A model generated the notes under the pieces. It saw only the letters and a list, made by a program, of their open reading frames with translations, searched no databases and was not told the DNA's origin. Of a stretch of DNA of 64,000 bases, positions 34,736 to 45,739 are shown piece after piece. Position 1 is the first letter of the stretch. Each line of letters opens with the position of its first letter. The translations under genes were made by a program, and so were the position numbers. The DNA is from Xiphydria camelus (taxonomy: Eukaryota; Arthropoda; Insecta; Hymenoptera; Xiphydriidae): the NCBI GenBank assembly GCA_963678675.1, contig OY783194.1:16793370-16857369 (forward strand). Direction: 5' to 3'.

Positions 34736-35205
34736 GAACTGCATGTACCGAGAAGAAAGTCATAAAGTAAAAAAATACGCCAAGGTCTGTGCGAGCCTTA
34801 AAAAATTGACACTGAAAAATTTATCGACTTTAAAAAGCCCAACAAAAACTGCATGCCGCGTTTTATCTCATACACTGTCCCCAAAAGTTACCATCAGAAA
34901 TGTTTCCATCCATTCCAAATGTTGCCGATAATAATTAAAAAAATGAAACTCCTTGTTTCTCCCCGCCTCCGCTAAAAAGTATTGATATCCGAATGTAGTG
35001 CTAAGTACCTACCTACCAAGTGTTTCTGAGGATGCGCGGGATAGGAGATACGAGAGTGCGGGTGAAAAATCACTGTATTTGCTCCGTGCATACGAACACT
35101 GTTTATGGATCAGTACTTTCTGATGGACAGTTGCTTTGCACGTATTCTGTCATGAAATTACAAATTAATGTTCAGTTTGATTCGTTCCTTAGCTCGCGTT
35201 GTAAT
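34736..35205. other. Unassigned stretch
   Basis: Short frames only (34,734-34,931; 35,020-35,292 plus strand), without recognisable domains. The second overlaps the minus-strand endonuclease remnant. Confidence 0.4.
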
Positions 35206-35545
35206 TTAAGAATGAGACAATTTGTGATAGCTGAAATGGGAAACATAAATTTTGCTTTCCACATGTTTTCTGGAAAAAGCTGCGTCAATTGAAGAGCCAT
35301 GTACAGTTATTGATTCAAATGGAGAATTATTAATTGTTAAATTTAATTTATCGTTGAAGAAATCAATTAATGGTTGCGATTCATGCAAACTAAAATTAAC
35401 GTTAAAATCTCCAACGAAAATTATCGGAATTTTATGGTGATTTTTGGTCAAAATAGCCGAACCTGTAATACTGTAAGCCGGTAAAATGTTACGAATGAAT
35501 TCAATTAGTAGTAATATTTTAAGAAATACTCGTGTAAACGTCGCT
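35206..35545 (-). pseudogene. Endonuclease/exonuclease/phosphatase-type remnant
   Basis: Minus-strand open frame without a start: LLLIEFIRNILPAY, then HHKIPIIFVGDFNVNFSLHE, PLIDFFNDKLNLTINN and YVSHFSYHKL. GDFN is the EEP-fold catalytic Asp-Asn motif. This late EEP segment, ending 'SYHKP', is one I associate with endonuclease tails of insect Helitron-like (Helentron) elements. A LINE origin cannot be excluded. Only the C-terminal half survives. Confidence 0.5.
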
Positions 35546-35695
35546 CAATAGCCACATTTTCGCCATATTTGTTAAGACGCATCAGTCTCAAAAATATTTC
35601 ATATACAGTGAATCGCGTTTTACTTCCGTTGAAAATACATGGTACACTTTATCAATTCTAATTTTACTTGGATCAGAGGAATATACGAGGCTTGT

Positions 35696-36390
35696 CCAGA
35701 AAGTAAGTACCGTTTTGTTCTACCGCCGCCACAGCGCTAGCGACGATGTTCCGCGCATGCGCTCTAGTCTCCTTGGTTCATTGTCGAACAGCTGACGCAA
35801 TCTCGGCAAAATTCTGTTGTGTTTACATTCGCTAGTGTTCACTCAAAATGTTTAAAACAATTTCTGATCCCGCCGACAGTGAAGTTCGATCTGTAATACG
35901 ATTTTTGAATGCAAGAAATGTGAAGCCTGCTGAAATTCATCGTCAACTCACAGAAGTTTATGGACAAAACGTTATCAGTGATGGCATGGTAAGAAAATGG
36001 GTTCGGCAATTCAATGATGGGCGAACCAATGTTCATGACGAGGCTCGCAGCGGGCGGCACTGTGTTCTGGGACAGAAAGGGCATTCTGCTTGTTGATTTT
36101 CTGCCCAGAGGGGACACAATAAATGCGGAACGATATTGTGAAACGCTTTGACAGCGATGACGGCGTTGAAGACGGTGTTCGGCAATGGCTCTCGTCAATG
36201 GCGGCATCTTTCTATGAAGAGGGTATAGAAAAGTTGGTTTCTCGCTACGACAAATGTCTAAAGAATGGTGGAAACTATGTAGAAAAATAGTTTAGGATGT
36301 CCTCTTTCTTATAAAAATAAATTTTGTTCGAAAAAAAAATTGCGTATGTGTTTATTTCTAAAACGGTACTTACTTTCTGGACAAGCCTCG
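35696..36390 (+). mobile_element. Internally deleted mariner (695 bp)
   Basis: The termini CGAGGCTTGTCCAGAAAGTA and its complement are perfect over at least 25 bp and flanked by TA on both sides. Inside are the start of the transposase (35,848) and its last about 40 codons (near 36,180-36,290), with the central catalytic part deleted. An intact transposase elsewhere could still mobilise it. Confidence 0.9.
35848..36096 (+). pseudogene. Mariner transposase N-terminus
   Basis: MFKTISDPADSEVRSVIRFL, then KPAEIHRQLTEVYGQNVIS, GMVRKWVRQFNDGRTNVHDE and ARSGRH form the paired helix-turn-helix DNA-binding domain of a mariner transposase, including the 'WVR.F..GR....DE.RSGR' linker. The frame then passes into WDRKG/LLVDFLPRG and a C-terminal stretch (WLSSMAASFYEEGIEKLVSR) in other frames. 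The DD(34)D core is deleted. Confidence 0.85.
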
Positions 36391-36682
36391 TATCTCCAAC
36401 TAGAAGAAATATTCGTTTACTTTAAACTATTATTTCGTTGACTAAATGACCTATTATTTACCGCGAAAAGTGCGAGTAATTGTCTTGAATTAAAATTTTT
36501 TTTAGATAAATAAAAAATTCTTAGTTGATAAGAAATATTGAGTCACACCGAAGACATATTTCTTTGGTTCACTAACGTACTTCTTTTATTGAAAGACATT
36601 ACCGTTTGAACCAAAGGTACAGTGTTTCAAAATAAATAAATACTCCTTTATTTGTATAACAATTTCTGTCGAACCAAAGATA
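36391..36682. other. AT-rich stretch
   Basis: Repeated CTTTGGTTC/GAACCAAAG words in both orientations (36,570; 36,618; 36,672; and weaker near 37,180-37,265) hint at a degenerate inverted element. No border was defined. Confidence 0.35.
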
Positions 36683-36684
36683 TA

Positions 36685-37139
36685 CAGGGTGATTCGAAAT
36701 GGGCGCACTTCCTCTCGTAGAGAGATTCTTCGCAAAAAACTGAACCGAAAGTTCCTGTACAAAATTTTTGTGCTTCGCCTAGTTTACAAGATAATCCAGT
36801 TCGAAAATATCCAATCCAAAGTCAGATTCAAGGGACAACCAGAGCCGTGATAACTGGGGCCAACTTCATAAGATTAGTGAGTAAGCATTCTATAGTTAGT
36901 CCTATCTGTTTCGCATTCGACTTTATCGCGATACATAATTTGTCTGTCAGTCTTATGAAGTTGGCCCCAGTTATCACGGCCCTGGTTGTCCCTTGAATCT
37001 GACTTTGGATTGGATATTTTCGAACTGGATTATCTTGTAAACTAGGCGAAGCACAAAAATTTTGTACAGGAACTTTCGGTTCAGTTTTTTGCGAAGAATC
37101 TCTCTACGAGAGGAAGTGCGCCCATTTCGAATCACTCTG
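36685..37139. mobile_element. 455-bp foldback with an inner palindrome
   Basis: The ends CAGGGTGATTCGAAATGGGC and its complement (with CAGAGTGATTC at the right) are flanked by TA. The arms are about 150 bp. The centre (36,843-36,990) is a second inverted pair, GCCGTGATAACTGGGGCCAA and its complement, probably a nested MITE. Confidence 0.85.
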
Positions 37140-37141
37140 TA

Positions 37142-37547
37142 TAATAATTTTTCCATTCAAGTATTTGCTTTCGATGAAAGATTTATTTGGACTAAAAGAG
37201 TATAGTTTTGGAGGTATGCAAAGGAATATTTCTTTCAATCGGAAGAAAATTTCTTTGATCCAAAGAATTTTTTTTTGCGTGTACCTAAGGCGTCTTCTTC
37301 TCTTTGTTGCTCTACATAAAGCGCTGAATAATGCCTTCTTGCCAATGCATCGCTAGCAGAATGCGCACTGGGCGCGCGGCACGCTTGCAAACGCGCAATT
37401 TACGAACGTTTGTTTAAACAACCTAACCTAATCGAGGCGCACAAGAATGAGAACGACATTACATTCAGCGGATATAACAATATAGCTTCTCGTAAATACG
37501 GATACACGTTTTGTACTTGTATGTCTAGTTTCTCATGAATACGGATA
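37142..37547. other. Unassigned stretch
   Basis: No gene recognised. Contains GCACTGGGCGCGCGGCACGC near 37,360 and AT-rich sequence otherwise. Confidence 0.35.
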
Positions 37548-38209
37548 TACAGAGTGACATTTTGAAAATTTGCCACCCCGATATCTCAGAAAGTTACAGA
37601 GATTTTCTAAAAAACAAAAATACGTTTTCGGCAGTGGAGAGGGGGAACCAAAATGACATAATCGGAGACGCATCCACTCCAACTCCCTTAGGGGTAGCCC
37701 CCCCCCCCCCCCAACTTTGTAATCTTAAATAGCAACCCCCCATGTGTGATACAGCGTTGGAAAGCTCTTTAAAAATGCTTTACAACATCAAATTTTGGTA
37801 CCTTTCGATGAGTAGTTTTCGCGTAAATCGAGAAAGAAACTGCCAGACGTAAGTTTTGTCAATTTATTTATTAAAGGTCAATTATGTTACAATAAATTTT
37901 CGAAGTGATTTCCATCATCTGATCTTATAGTCCAAGATCTCAGAGCCCCCAGACCTACGTTATTTTAGCAAAGCTAATATTTTGTGAATAAATAGTGTGA
38001 TATGTAGTTAAGAACGTAATGCGTACTTGCTAGCTTGAAAGCGGGGCCGTTCAGCAGGTAACAGGTACAAAAGGTACAAAAAAACCTTGCTCACCTACGT
38101 TAAAGTATGAAAGCTAGTTTTTATATATGTTTTACAGAATATTGTTAAAAACCAACATTCATTATTGCTAGACACTTTTCGTGGGCCCTATCTTCCGTCA
38201 GACGCTTTA

Positions 38210-38668
38210 AGGTCGGGACACACATTACCGGGCTGTGCCAGGGCCGAGACACGGCCGTCATTCGGCCCTGGCACGGCACGTTAAAGGGTGAGACATACAT
38301 AACCGGGCCGTGCCAGGGTCAAACACGGCCGAAGAGGAAGAAATGATCAGAAGCCTTGCACGGCGCGTGTATCTAGGAACCACACATATCTGTCAGTCGT
38401 CAGTTATCTTGGAAACTGCTAGGTTGCTAGGCGCTAAAACACGTAAATTACGGAAACACGAGAAGCGCGGCCGGACCGTCACCGTGAAAAAGTAAAACTA
38501 AACTAAAACTGGCCCGGCCCGGTGACGGTCCATTAGTGACGCCCGGTCACGGCCCGGTAAAGTGGGAACAAAAGCATTTGATTCTATTGGATAGATCGTC
38601 CGCCGGACGAAGGACGATACTCGGCCGTGCCGGGCCCTGGCACGGCTCGGTAATGTATGTCCCGACCT
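38210..38668. mobile_element. 459-bp AGGTCGGGAC palindromic MITE with TTA duplication
   Basis: The ends AGGTCGGGACACACATTACC and complement GGTAATGTATGTCCCGACCT are flanked by TTA at 38,207-38,209 and 38,669-38,671. The opposite palindrome arm at 40,138-40,148 has the same flanking sequence with a single TTA and no insert, an internal empty site. TTA duplication fits PIF/Harbinger. The interior is GC-rich (GCCGTGCCAGGGC words) and non-coding. Confidence 0.9.
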
Positions 38669-39438
38669 TTAAAGTTCGCAAAAAAAATGAGGTAACCTAC
38701 GTCATAGTAGCAAGCCTAAATTTTATATGTTACTTGGGTTACTATTGTAAGACCTATTGTAAACTGGCAGACCAATCCGATAGGCCAAACATCCCCCCAG
38801 ACACGATAAAAGTTCCGCTATGAGTATGAGCGCGAGGGCATTATTCATGCGCACGAGTGCGAGTAAGAGCATTAGATGCCATTATAAGACAGCTTCATGA
38901 AATGTAGGTTGTTTATTTGTCTTAATGGAATATTTTAATAATTATTCAATAAAACTGTAAAGCTTAATTATAACAATAATTTCAATGCAATAAATTTGGC
39001 AAAATAAAAGTTGAAGAATTCGATGTTTTATTAAATTTCGGTTCTAAATGTAAATGCAATGAAAATACACAGTACAAAATCGTGCATCAAATTTAACATA
39101 TGTATATGGTGTATAAAAAATAGTTATACAGATGTATGATAAAAGTAATACCAAGCTATGTTAAAATTCTCGGCGATTGAACTATGAATTTTTATAGATT
39201 TATATTTCATTGTGTTTAATTGACACGTGAAAACGAAGAAATTGTTTAATTTAAATTGTAACATGCAGTTTTTTATGCAAGGACGAACATTTTTTTACTC
39301 TGTATATGTATGAAAATGAATAATTTTCAATAACAATACATTCAATAAAATGATGATTTACTGTTTTTTTGTCTTACAACTATCAAAGATACATGAATTA
39401 AAATGTAAAAAACTATTAGTAAAAAATATAATTTATAA

Positions 39439-39527
39439 TTACTTGGTCAAGAGGTTTGGTATTTTAGCATCCTGGCAATCTTCAAATTGAATATTTAATT
39501 CATCGTCTGCATCGTTATTTAAATCCT
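39439..39527 (-). CDS. Last exon of an unrecognised gene (captured fragment)
   Basis: Minus-strand exon after acceptor TTTTTAAAG at 39,528-39,536. It reads EDLNNDADDELNIQFEDCQ, then AKIPNLLTK and a stop at 39,439. Phase matches the donor of the exon above it. Acidic C-terminal tail of unknown function. It lies in the unpaired core of the big palindrome, so it may be the end of that element's own protein or a captured host gene end. Confidence 0.4.
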
Positions 39528-39604
39528 CTTTAAAAACAAGTAAATTAATTAGATTGCGAATAGCTACAAATACATGAAAATAATTTGAAGTGAAAATAAA
39601 ATAC

Positions 39605-39659
39605 CTGTTTCATTTTGAAGTGATTCACTGACAAAGCTTGGTAATTGATCACCATCGAA
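39605..39659 (-). CDS. Penultimate exon of the same unrecognised gene
   Basis: 55-nt minus-strand exon between acceptor ATTTTAATTAG and donor AAACAG|GTATTT, reading FDGDQLPSFVSESLQNET. It joins in frame to the last exon across a 77-bp intron. The shared phase and good splice sites are the only support. No earlier exon was found. Confidence 0.35.
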
Positions 39660-40429
39660 CTAATTAAAATCAGGTGTAAACCAGAACAGTTTTCCATAAA
39701 AAGGTGAAATCTGTCATTTTATAGCTTGGGTATAGGGAACACGTATAAAAGTGTCTTTGAAACAATATTAATAACAATAAACAACGTGTAAAAAAATCTG
39801 AAAAAATTAGGAGGTGCAGAATACCTCAATCTCTATTTGACCTAAATTTCAAATTTTAGAGAAAAGTGGTTTGGAGAGGAAATACCTTAACACACACAGA
39901 GTAGTCCATGCGATACGAAAGAGAGATCCATGCGCCAAGTATAGCTCACTCGCACTCGTGCGCATGAATAATGCCCTCGCGCTCATACTCATAGCGGAAC
40001 TTTCATCGTGTCTGGGGGGATGTTTGGCCCATCGGATTGGTCTGGCAGTTTACAATAGGTCTTACAATAGTAACCCAAGTAACATATATAAAATTTAGGC
40101 TTGCTACTATGACGTAGGTTACCTCATTTTTTTGCGAACTTTAAAGCGTCTGGCGGAAGTTAGGGCCAACGGAAAGTGTCTGGCAATAATGAATGTTGGT
40201 TTTTAACAATATTCTGTAAAACATATATAAAAACCAGCTTTCATACTTTAACGTAGGTGAGCAAGGTTTTTATGTACCTTTTGTACCTGTTACCTGTTAA
40301 GCGGCTCCGCTTTCAAGCTAGTAAGTACGCATACGTTCTTAACTACATATCACACTATTTATTCACAAAATATTAGCTTTTCTAAAATGACGTAGGTCTG
40401 GGGGCTCTGGGATCTCACTCTATTACTCC

Positions 40430-40600
40430 CTGCGATTTCTTCTTACGGGGACATCTGAAATCTGTTGTTTTTCAAACTCAACCAGCAAGCATTAACCAAC
40501 TGAAACAGAGAATTATGCAAGAATGTCGCAAAATTTCAAGAACAACATTTGAAAAAGTCCGAAAAATCAATGGAAATCATTTCGAAAATTTATTGTAACG
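40430..40600 (+). pseudogene. Mariner-type transposase C-terminus
   Basis: The plus-strand reading TPCDFFLRGHLKSVVFQTQP, then INQLKQRIMQECRKISRTTF and NGNHFENLL-stop, is the end of a mariner-like transposase. 'TPCDFFLWG' carries the third catalytic Asp, and 'GGHFEHLL' is a common end. The left arm of the palindrome retains only the last few codons. The catalytic start is missing. Confidence 0.75.
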
Positions 40601-40979
40601 TAATTGACCTTTAATAAATAAATTGATAACTTACTTCTAGCAGTTTCTTTCTCGATTTGCGCAAAAACTATTCATAGAAAGGTACCAAAATTGGGTGTTT
40701 TTGTAAAGCATTTTTAAAGAGCTTTCCAACGCTGTATCACACATGGGGGGTTGCTATTTAAGATTACAATGTTGGGGGGGGCTACCCCTAAGGGGGTTGG
40801 AGGGGGTGCGTCTCCGATTATGTCATTTTGGTTCCCCCTCTTCACTGCCGAAACCGTATTTTTGTTTTTTAGAAAATCTCTGTAACTTTCTGAGATATTG
40901 GGGTGGCAAGTTTTCAAAATGTCACCCTGTATACCTATGTAAATAAACATTCCGTGCTCAAATAAGTAGTTATGCATCA

Positions 40980-41640
40980 ATATGGGTACATATTATGTAC
41001 TTGTATTTGCAAATATTAATACGAATGCAAAAGATGCATATTTATGTACGAAATTCCTCATAAATGCGGCAAATAGTGTGTCCCTGTATACGAGCTTAAT
41101 TGCTCATTGACGCCAATACAGACATCTCCATGCACTTGCAAATAAACTATTTCATGTAGGTTCGAATCATTGAATGTGGAAAAAGGAACGCATAACAAAC
41201 TTATAAGTTTCAATTACGTATTGTTTCGTATAAAGATTTTGTAATCTCTTTCCCGTAGGTGCGTTAGTAAAGTTTTTGTTTGGTTACACATAAGTACGTA
41301 TGGTATTTCAATCAGATTCTGCTAATACTAGTAACTTAACTATATTTTGTATCTTCGAATCCTAAAATACGGTAAGAAAAATGCATCGTAAACGTACGAG
41401 TTCTCATTGCGTATTGCTTCTGATAGAGATTCTATAACATCTTATCCACAAATGCATCAGTAACAGTTTTTGTTTGACAACTCATAGATACAAATACGTA
41501 GATTCTATAAATAGGGCAAATCAACTATTTTATATTCGTTTGAACACCATAATGTAGAGAAGAAAATGCATAGTAAACAGATACGATCTTTTTTATACGT
41601 TTCTATTAAATATATTTTTAGTAAGGATCTTTTACGAAAT
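40980..41640. repeat. Degenerate tandem repeat, period about 188 bp
   Basis: Similar blocks start near 41,171, 41,360 and 41,547. Each has a GAAAAATGCATCGTAAAC-like word, then a CGTATTGCTTCTGATAGAG-like word, then TTTTTGTTTG and a TACGTA run. Old and diverged; no gene. Confidence 0.55.
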
Positions 41641-41970
41641 CTGGCGATATTCTTCATGAAAAATTAGACCTTGAATGTGCATTTCAAGTTATTCTGCGAC
41701 TTGCAGGTTTTATACAGGTATACAAAGTAACTGTAAAATCGCAATGCAGTACTAATGTAATGCGTCGCAGGTAATTACGAGGTCTAATCAAAAAATACGC
41801 TGAAAGAATGTTTAGAGCCGCAACTGATGATGCTACATCCATTTCATGTCATACGTCCGATAGCTTGATCCGCTGAGACAGACTGTGTCAAGTTTGAACA
41901 CGTTCTGACTTGTTAGTCAGTCTTCAGAGCCGCTAGAGTGAGGTCGTTTTTATCGCGTCTGACGCGCATC

Positions 41971-42240
41971 ATGGATTTCGAACAATGCGTTAACATTAAG
42001 TTTTGTTTTAAGTTGCAAAAAAGTGACAAAGAAGCTCATGAAATGTTAAAATTGGTGTATGGCGATAATGTGGTAACTCTGAAGACTGTTTACAAGTGGT
42101 ATGAGCGATTTAAAAACGGGAATGAGTCGGTTGAAGAAGAGCAACGGTCGGGACGTCCATCGACCTCAAAAACAGGCAAAAACGTGCAAAAAGTGACAAA
42201 AATTGTTCGTGCAAACAGACGAAATTTTACAAAGGCGTAG
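41971..42240 (+). pseudogene. Mariner transposase N-terminus (second lineage)
   Basis: MDFEQCVNIKFCFKLQKSDK, then EAHEMLKLVYGDNVVTLKTV, YKWYERFKNGNESVEEEQ and RSGRPSTSKT form the DNA-binding half of a mariner transposase ('YKWYERFK.G.....D..RSGRPSTS'). It differs clearly from the lineages at 35,848 and 63,914. Truncated by the insertion of the element at 42,240. Confidence 0.85.
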
Positions 42241-44102
42241 GGTAGAGGCACCGGTTTTAGCCACTGAACCAGTTTTAGCCATTTCCGACTTTACTTTGTT
42301 TTAAATAAGGCCAATGACATGCAATTTGCCAAATAAAGTTTGCATTTTCCGCCTCATATTGTTACCAACTGAATTCGAAATGCGCACGTCTCTTTTTTCC
42401 CACCATAAATATGTAAATGCCGGGTACCTCTGATAAGGTTGTGAATTTGACTGATCCTTAAGAGTTTTGTTAAGAAATTCGCTATTCAAATGTGCCAGCA
42501 ATTTTCACACAACGCAACTGCCAGGGGGACGATTTTGATTTTATTACATATGTAAGTTCCTACTCTAGCTTATTTTTCATAATTTAGAGGAAATTTTTGT
42601 TCTAACCTAATAACATTAAGATGGCTATAAATAGAGCGGCGAAATAATGGTTTTCCTAGTTTTAGTCACAAAATGGCTAAAACTGGCGCTTCAGTTTCAC
42701 CAGTTATAGCCACCTTGGGTACTGTTAGTGCAGATCAGAAGAAAACAGTTTCAGAAATATTGCAAGATGTTTGGAAATGGCCCGATTCATCCGTAACGAC
42801 AAAAAGAAAACGAAATATCCTTAAATTATACACAGGCCGACAAATTTCTGACCCAGAAACGGGACCTTGTGTGCCCGAAGGATTTTGATACGCTGAATCC
42901 GAATCTGGCTTCAGATTTAACCCTATACGTCAGGTTTTCGAGATATCCTAACCTAAAAGTGCGAAAAACACGCTTTTCTGCTAAATTCAGGGTTATGTAT
43001 CATCGCGAATAAATTTTTTTCTAAAAACGGATGACGCCTTTTTAAAGCAGCACTCTTACCCTTTAAAACCATGTCTCCAAATTTTGTATATCATTTTTTT
43101 TCATTGAGATATCTATGATTGAAACTAGGTACTTTCGCTATTTCAATACAGCATTGGGTCACATGCAATTTCCTTAACTCCCAACCCTGTAACCTAGGAG
43201 TATATAACCTAACTCTATTAAAACCCAAATTTCCTCAACCCCCAACCCTGTCATATTACATATAGAAGACTGATATAATATATCGGTTCATTTGAAAAAT
43301 TGCATGTGACCCAATGCTGTATTGAAATAGCGAAAGTACCTAGTTTCAATCATAGATATCTCAATGAAAAAAATTATATACAAAATTTGGAGATATGGTT
43401 TTAAAGGGTAAGAGTGCTGCTTTAGAAAGGCGTTATCGGTTTTTAGAAAAAAAATTTATTCGCGATGATACATAATCCCGAATTTAGCAGAAAAGCGTGT
43501 TTTTCGCACTTTTAGGTTAGGATATCTCGAAAACCTGACGTATAGGGTTAATTCTGAGGCCGGATTCGGATTCAGCGTACCAAAATCCTTCGGGCACATA
43601 ATGTCCTGTTTCTGGGTTAGGGTTTTCGTTAAATTTTGTCGGCCTGTGTTACCTTCAGTATTAACTTCTGACAAATGGCTTGAGATTGTAAAAGCCCGAG
43701 ATATACTTACTATATAGACTTCTTTTTGATACATTATGTCTTCTGTATTTTCGGATATTTAATATACGTTTCTTAAAATTGTTTTATTTTATTTTATGCC
43801 TTCATTAACATTACTAATGTTAGTAAAACGTAAGTGGCAGGTGGTGGCTATATTTGGTGCGTTCATGTGGCTATATCTAGAGCAAAATGGCTAAAACCGG
43901 TAGATATAGCAATTGTGAACCTATTTATTTTTTATACACAATTCTATATTCAGCATCTCTTTCTTTTCTCCGACTGGAATTCCCTTAATGTGTCCTCTAT
44001 CTACGTTTAGTTTACGCGAAGGAAATAACTTAGAAATACGTATAAAATGCAATAGTGAATCATGTAACTTCGTTAAAGTGGCTATAACCGGTGCCTCTAC
44101 CC
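42240..44102. mobile_element. 1.86-kb foldback inserted in the mariner
   Basis: The ends GGGTAGAGGCACCGG and CCGGTGCCTCTACCC are flanked by TA on both sides. An inner inverted pair of about 400 bp (42,830-43,215 and 43,250-43,650) shares GGTTTTCGAGATATCCTAAC and CATGCAATTT words. Frames at 42,673-42,888 (plus) and 43,456-43,734 (minus) come from these arms and are not similar to a known transposase. ATGGCTAAAACTGG-like words repeat near both ends. Confidence 0.8.
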
Positions 44103-44206
44103 TACTGCAACGTTTGCGAAACGATATACGAAGAAAGAGACCAGCAAAATGGGCTAATGGCTTCCTTCTTCATCATGACAATGCGCTGTGCCACACGAGT
44201 AGGTAA

Positions 44207-45620
44207 GCTATGAGAGTTCGGCGCCATAAAAATGGACGGGTTGCCTACTTTCAGGGGCAAAGATGGCGGGAAATTTGAATTTTGCGTAAGTGCGCATACG
44301 TCGCGGCGGGAAATTTGAATTCGCGCACCACGTGACCCAACGGAGCTCTCCCATTGGTCAAACCCCCACTCCCCGGCCCCCGCCAGGTGTCGCCACCGTC
44401 GGTGGCAGCCATTTTGAATTTTACCCCAACAGAGCTCCGCCATTGGTCGAACGCCCACCCACGGAGCTCCGCCTCTCGCAGCGCCATCTCGACCTCGCTT
44501 GTAACGCCATCTGGCGGATCCCCACCTCGCTCGCAGCGCCATCTCGATGACCTCCCCCATCCCTCGATTGCAGGAAGCAACGCTACTGCGCACGTCCGAT
44601 TCCCGGAATTGTTGTGTCTCCGAGCAATCCTATTAAATTTCGCTGACTCGCGTGTGCAGGCTCGGTGTTGCTCCAAGCAGCTGCCAACTTGCACGTGCCT
44701 CAAATTCCAACGCTACTGCGCACGTCCGAGTCCTGGAATTGTTGTGTCTCCGAGCAATCCTGCTATCAAATTTCACTGACTCGCGTGTGCCGGCTCGGTC
44801 TTGCTCCAGACTGAACAGATTTCAACCTGCACATTTGAATTCGCACCGCGGAGCTCTACCGCCCACTCCGGGTTGCCTACTTTCAAGGAGAAAATGGTGG
44901 GAAATTTGAATTTTGCGTAAGCGCGCATGCGTCATGGCGGGGGATTTGAATGACGCCGCGGAGCTCTGCCACACACGTGACCAAAAATGGCGGAAAATTT
45001 GAATTTATTTGCCTCGAGTAATCGTGCTGTGCAGTAAGGCGTTTCATCCGCTAACTATTTAAGCATACCAACGAGTGACTGAGCTAACCGACATTTCTTA
45101 TCTACATAATAGAGTATCAGGTTGCATCCATCGCGACGAACCTCGCTGTGTTAGCAGGTTCTGTGCGTCGCCGCAAACCTCGTCGAGTCCTGATTAAACT
45201 AAGTCGCGACCTGCTTACACTAAATCCCTCACTCACCCAAACGAGAGCGAGAGTACACCTGGTGTTCTCGGAATTATTGAGAAACCTCAGGATATGATGA
45301 TGTCAACTCTGAGCAATCTTGCTATCAAATTTCGCTGACTTGCATGCACAGGCTCGCTCTTGCTCCAGGTAATCTCGATATCAAATTTCAACGCTACTGC
45401 GCATGTCCGATTCCCGGAGACCTTGAGACATGATGACGTCACTACGAACCCCCACTCCCCGCTGTAGCTAGACAGCGACTCGGACGTCTTTCGAGATGCA
45501 AAGAACACCCAGCGCATTCTCACTAGCAGCATCATCTCGGAGCTACGCTATTGGTTGAACTCCCACTCATCACTGTTGCTATGCAGCATGCAGCTGGATG
45601 ATTTCCCCCTCTACTGAGCA
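44207..45620. repeat. GC-rich repeat block left of the Polinton-like genes
   Basis: GTTGCCTACTTTCA followed by GGGAAATTTGAATTTTGCG occurs at 44,240-44,330 and again at 44,868-44,940 (about 625 bp apart). AACGCTACTGCGCACGTCCG followed by CTCCGAGCAATC occurs at 44,580, 44,708 and 45,389. It may be the degenerate terminal region of the Polinton-like element, but no matching inverted copy exists right of the polymerase, so this is unproven. Frames on both strands here are GC-rich noise. Confidence 0.5.
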
Positions 45621-45628
45621 GTGGTTGA

Positions 45629-45727
45629 CTATAAGAACACCGCATCTCTGGGGTACCGCCATTAGAACGCCACATCTCTGGGGTACCGCCATCAGAACAC
45701 TACATCTCTGGAGTACCGCCATCAGCC
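45629..45727 (+). promoter_or_regulatory. Three 33-bp repeats before the small OB-like gene
   Basis: A CATCTCTGGGGTACCGCCAT-containing 33-bp unit starts near 45,634, 45,667 and 45,700, and ends 12 bp before the ATG at 45,740. CTATAAGAACAC at 45,629 could serve as a TATA box. Likely leader or promoter repeats. Confidence 0.5.
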
Positions 45728-45739
45728 GCAGTTAAGAAA

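Larger units (their letters stand above)
37550..40929. mobile_element. 3.4-kb nested palindrome with mariner-type ends
   Basis: The outer ends CAGAGTGACATTTTGAAAA and complement TTTTCAAAATGTCACCCTG are flanked by TA. The outer arms (37,550-37,930 and 40,425-40,929) share GCCACCCCGATATCTC-like and AACTGCCAGACGTAAG-like blocks. Both arms contain the end of a transposase frame, longer in the right arm. A second inverted pair starts at AGAGCCCCCAGACCTACG (37,950) and its complement (40,400). The core is 38,830-39,925. Confidence 0.8.
41778..44206 (+). mobile_element. Mariner interrupted by a TIR element
   Basis: The left end CGAGGTCTAATCAAAAAATA follows TA at 41,776. The transposase starts at 41,971. 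The 1.86-kb insert lies at 42,240-44,102, after which mariner reading resumes (LLHHDNALCHTS, 44,105-44,206). About 100 codons between the two parts are missing, and the right end is not seen because different sequence starts at 44,207. Confidence 0.75.

Noticed and set aside
42673..43734. Possible pogo-like transposase in the mariner insert
   Set aside because: The two frames are inverted copies of the same arm and lack DDE or helix-turn-helix motifs.
44102..44909. Long GC-rich frames on both strands
   Set aside because: Overlapping frames in several registers across a repeat block; no recognisable protein.
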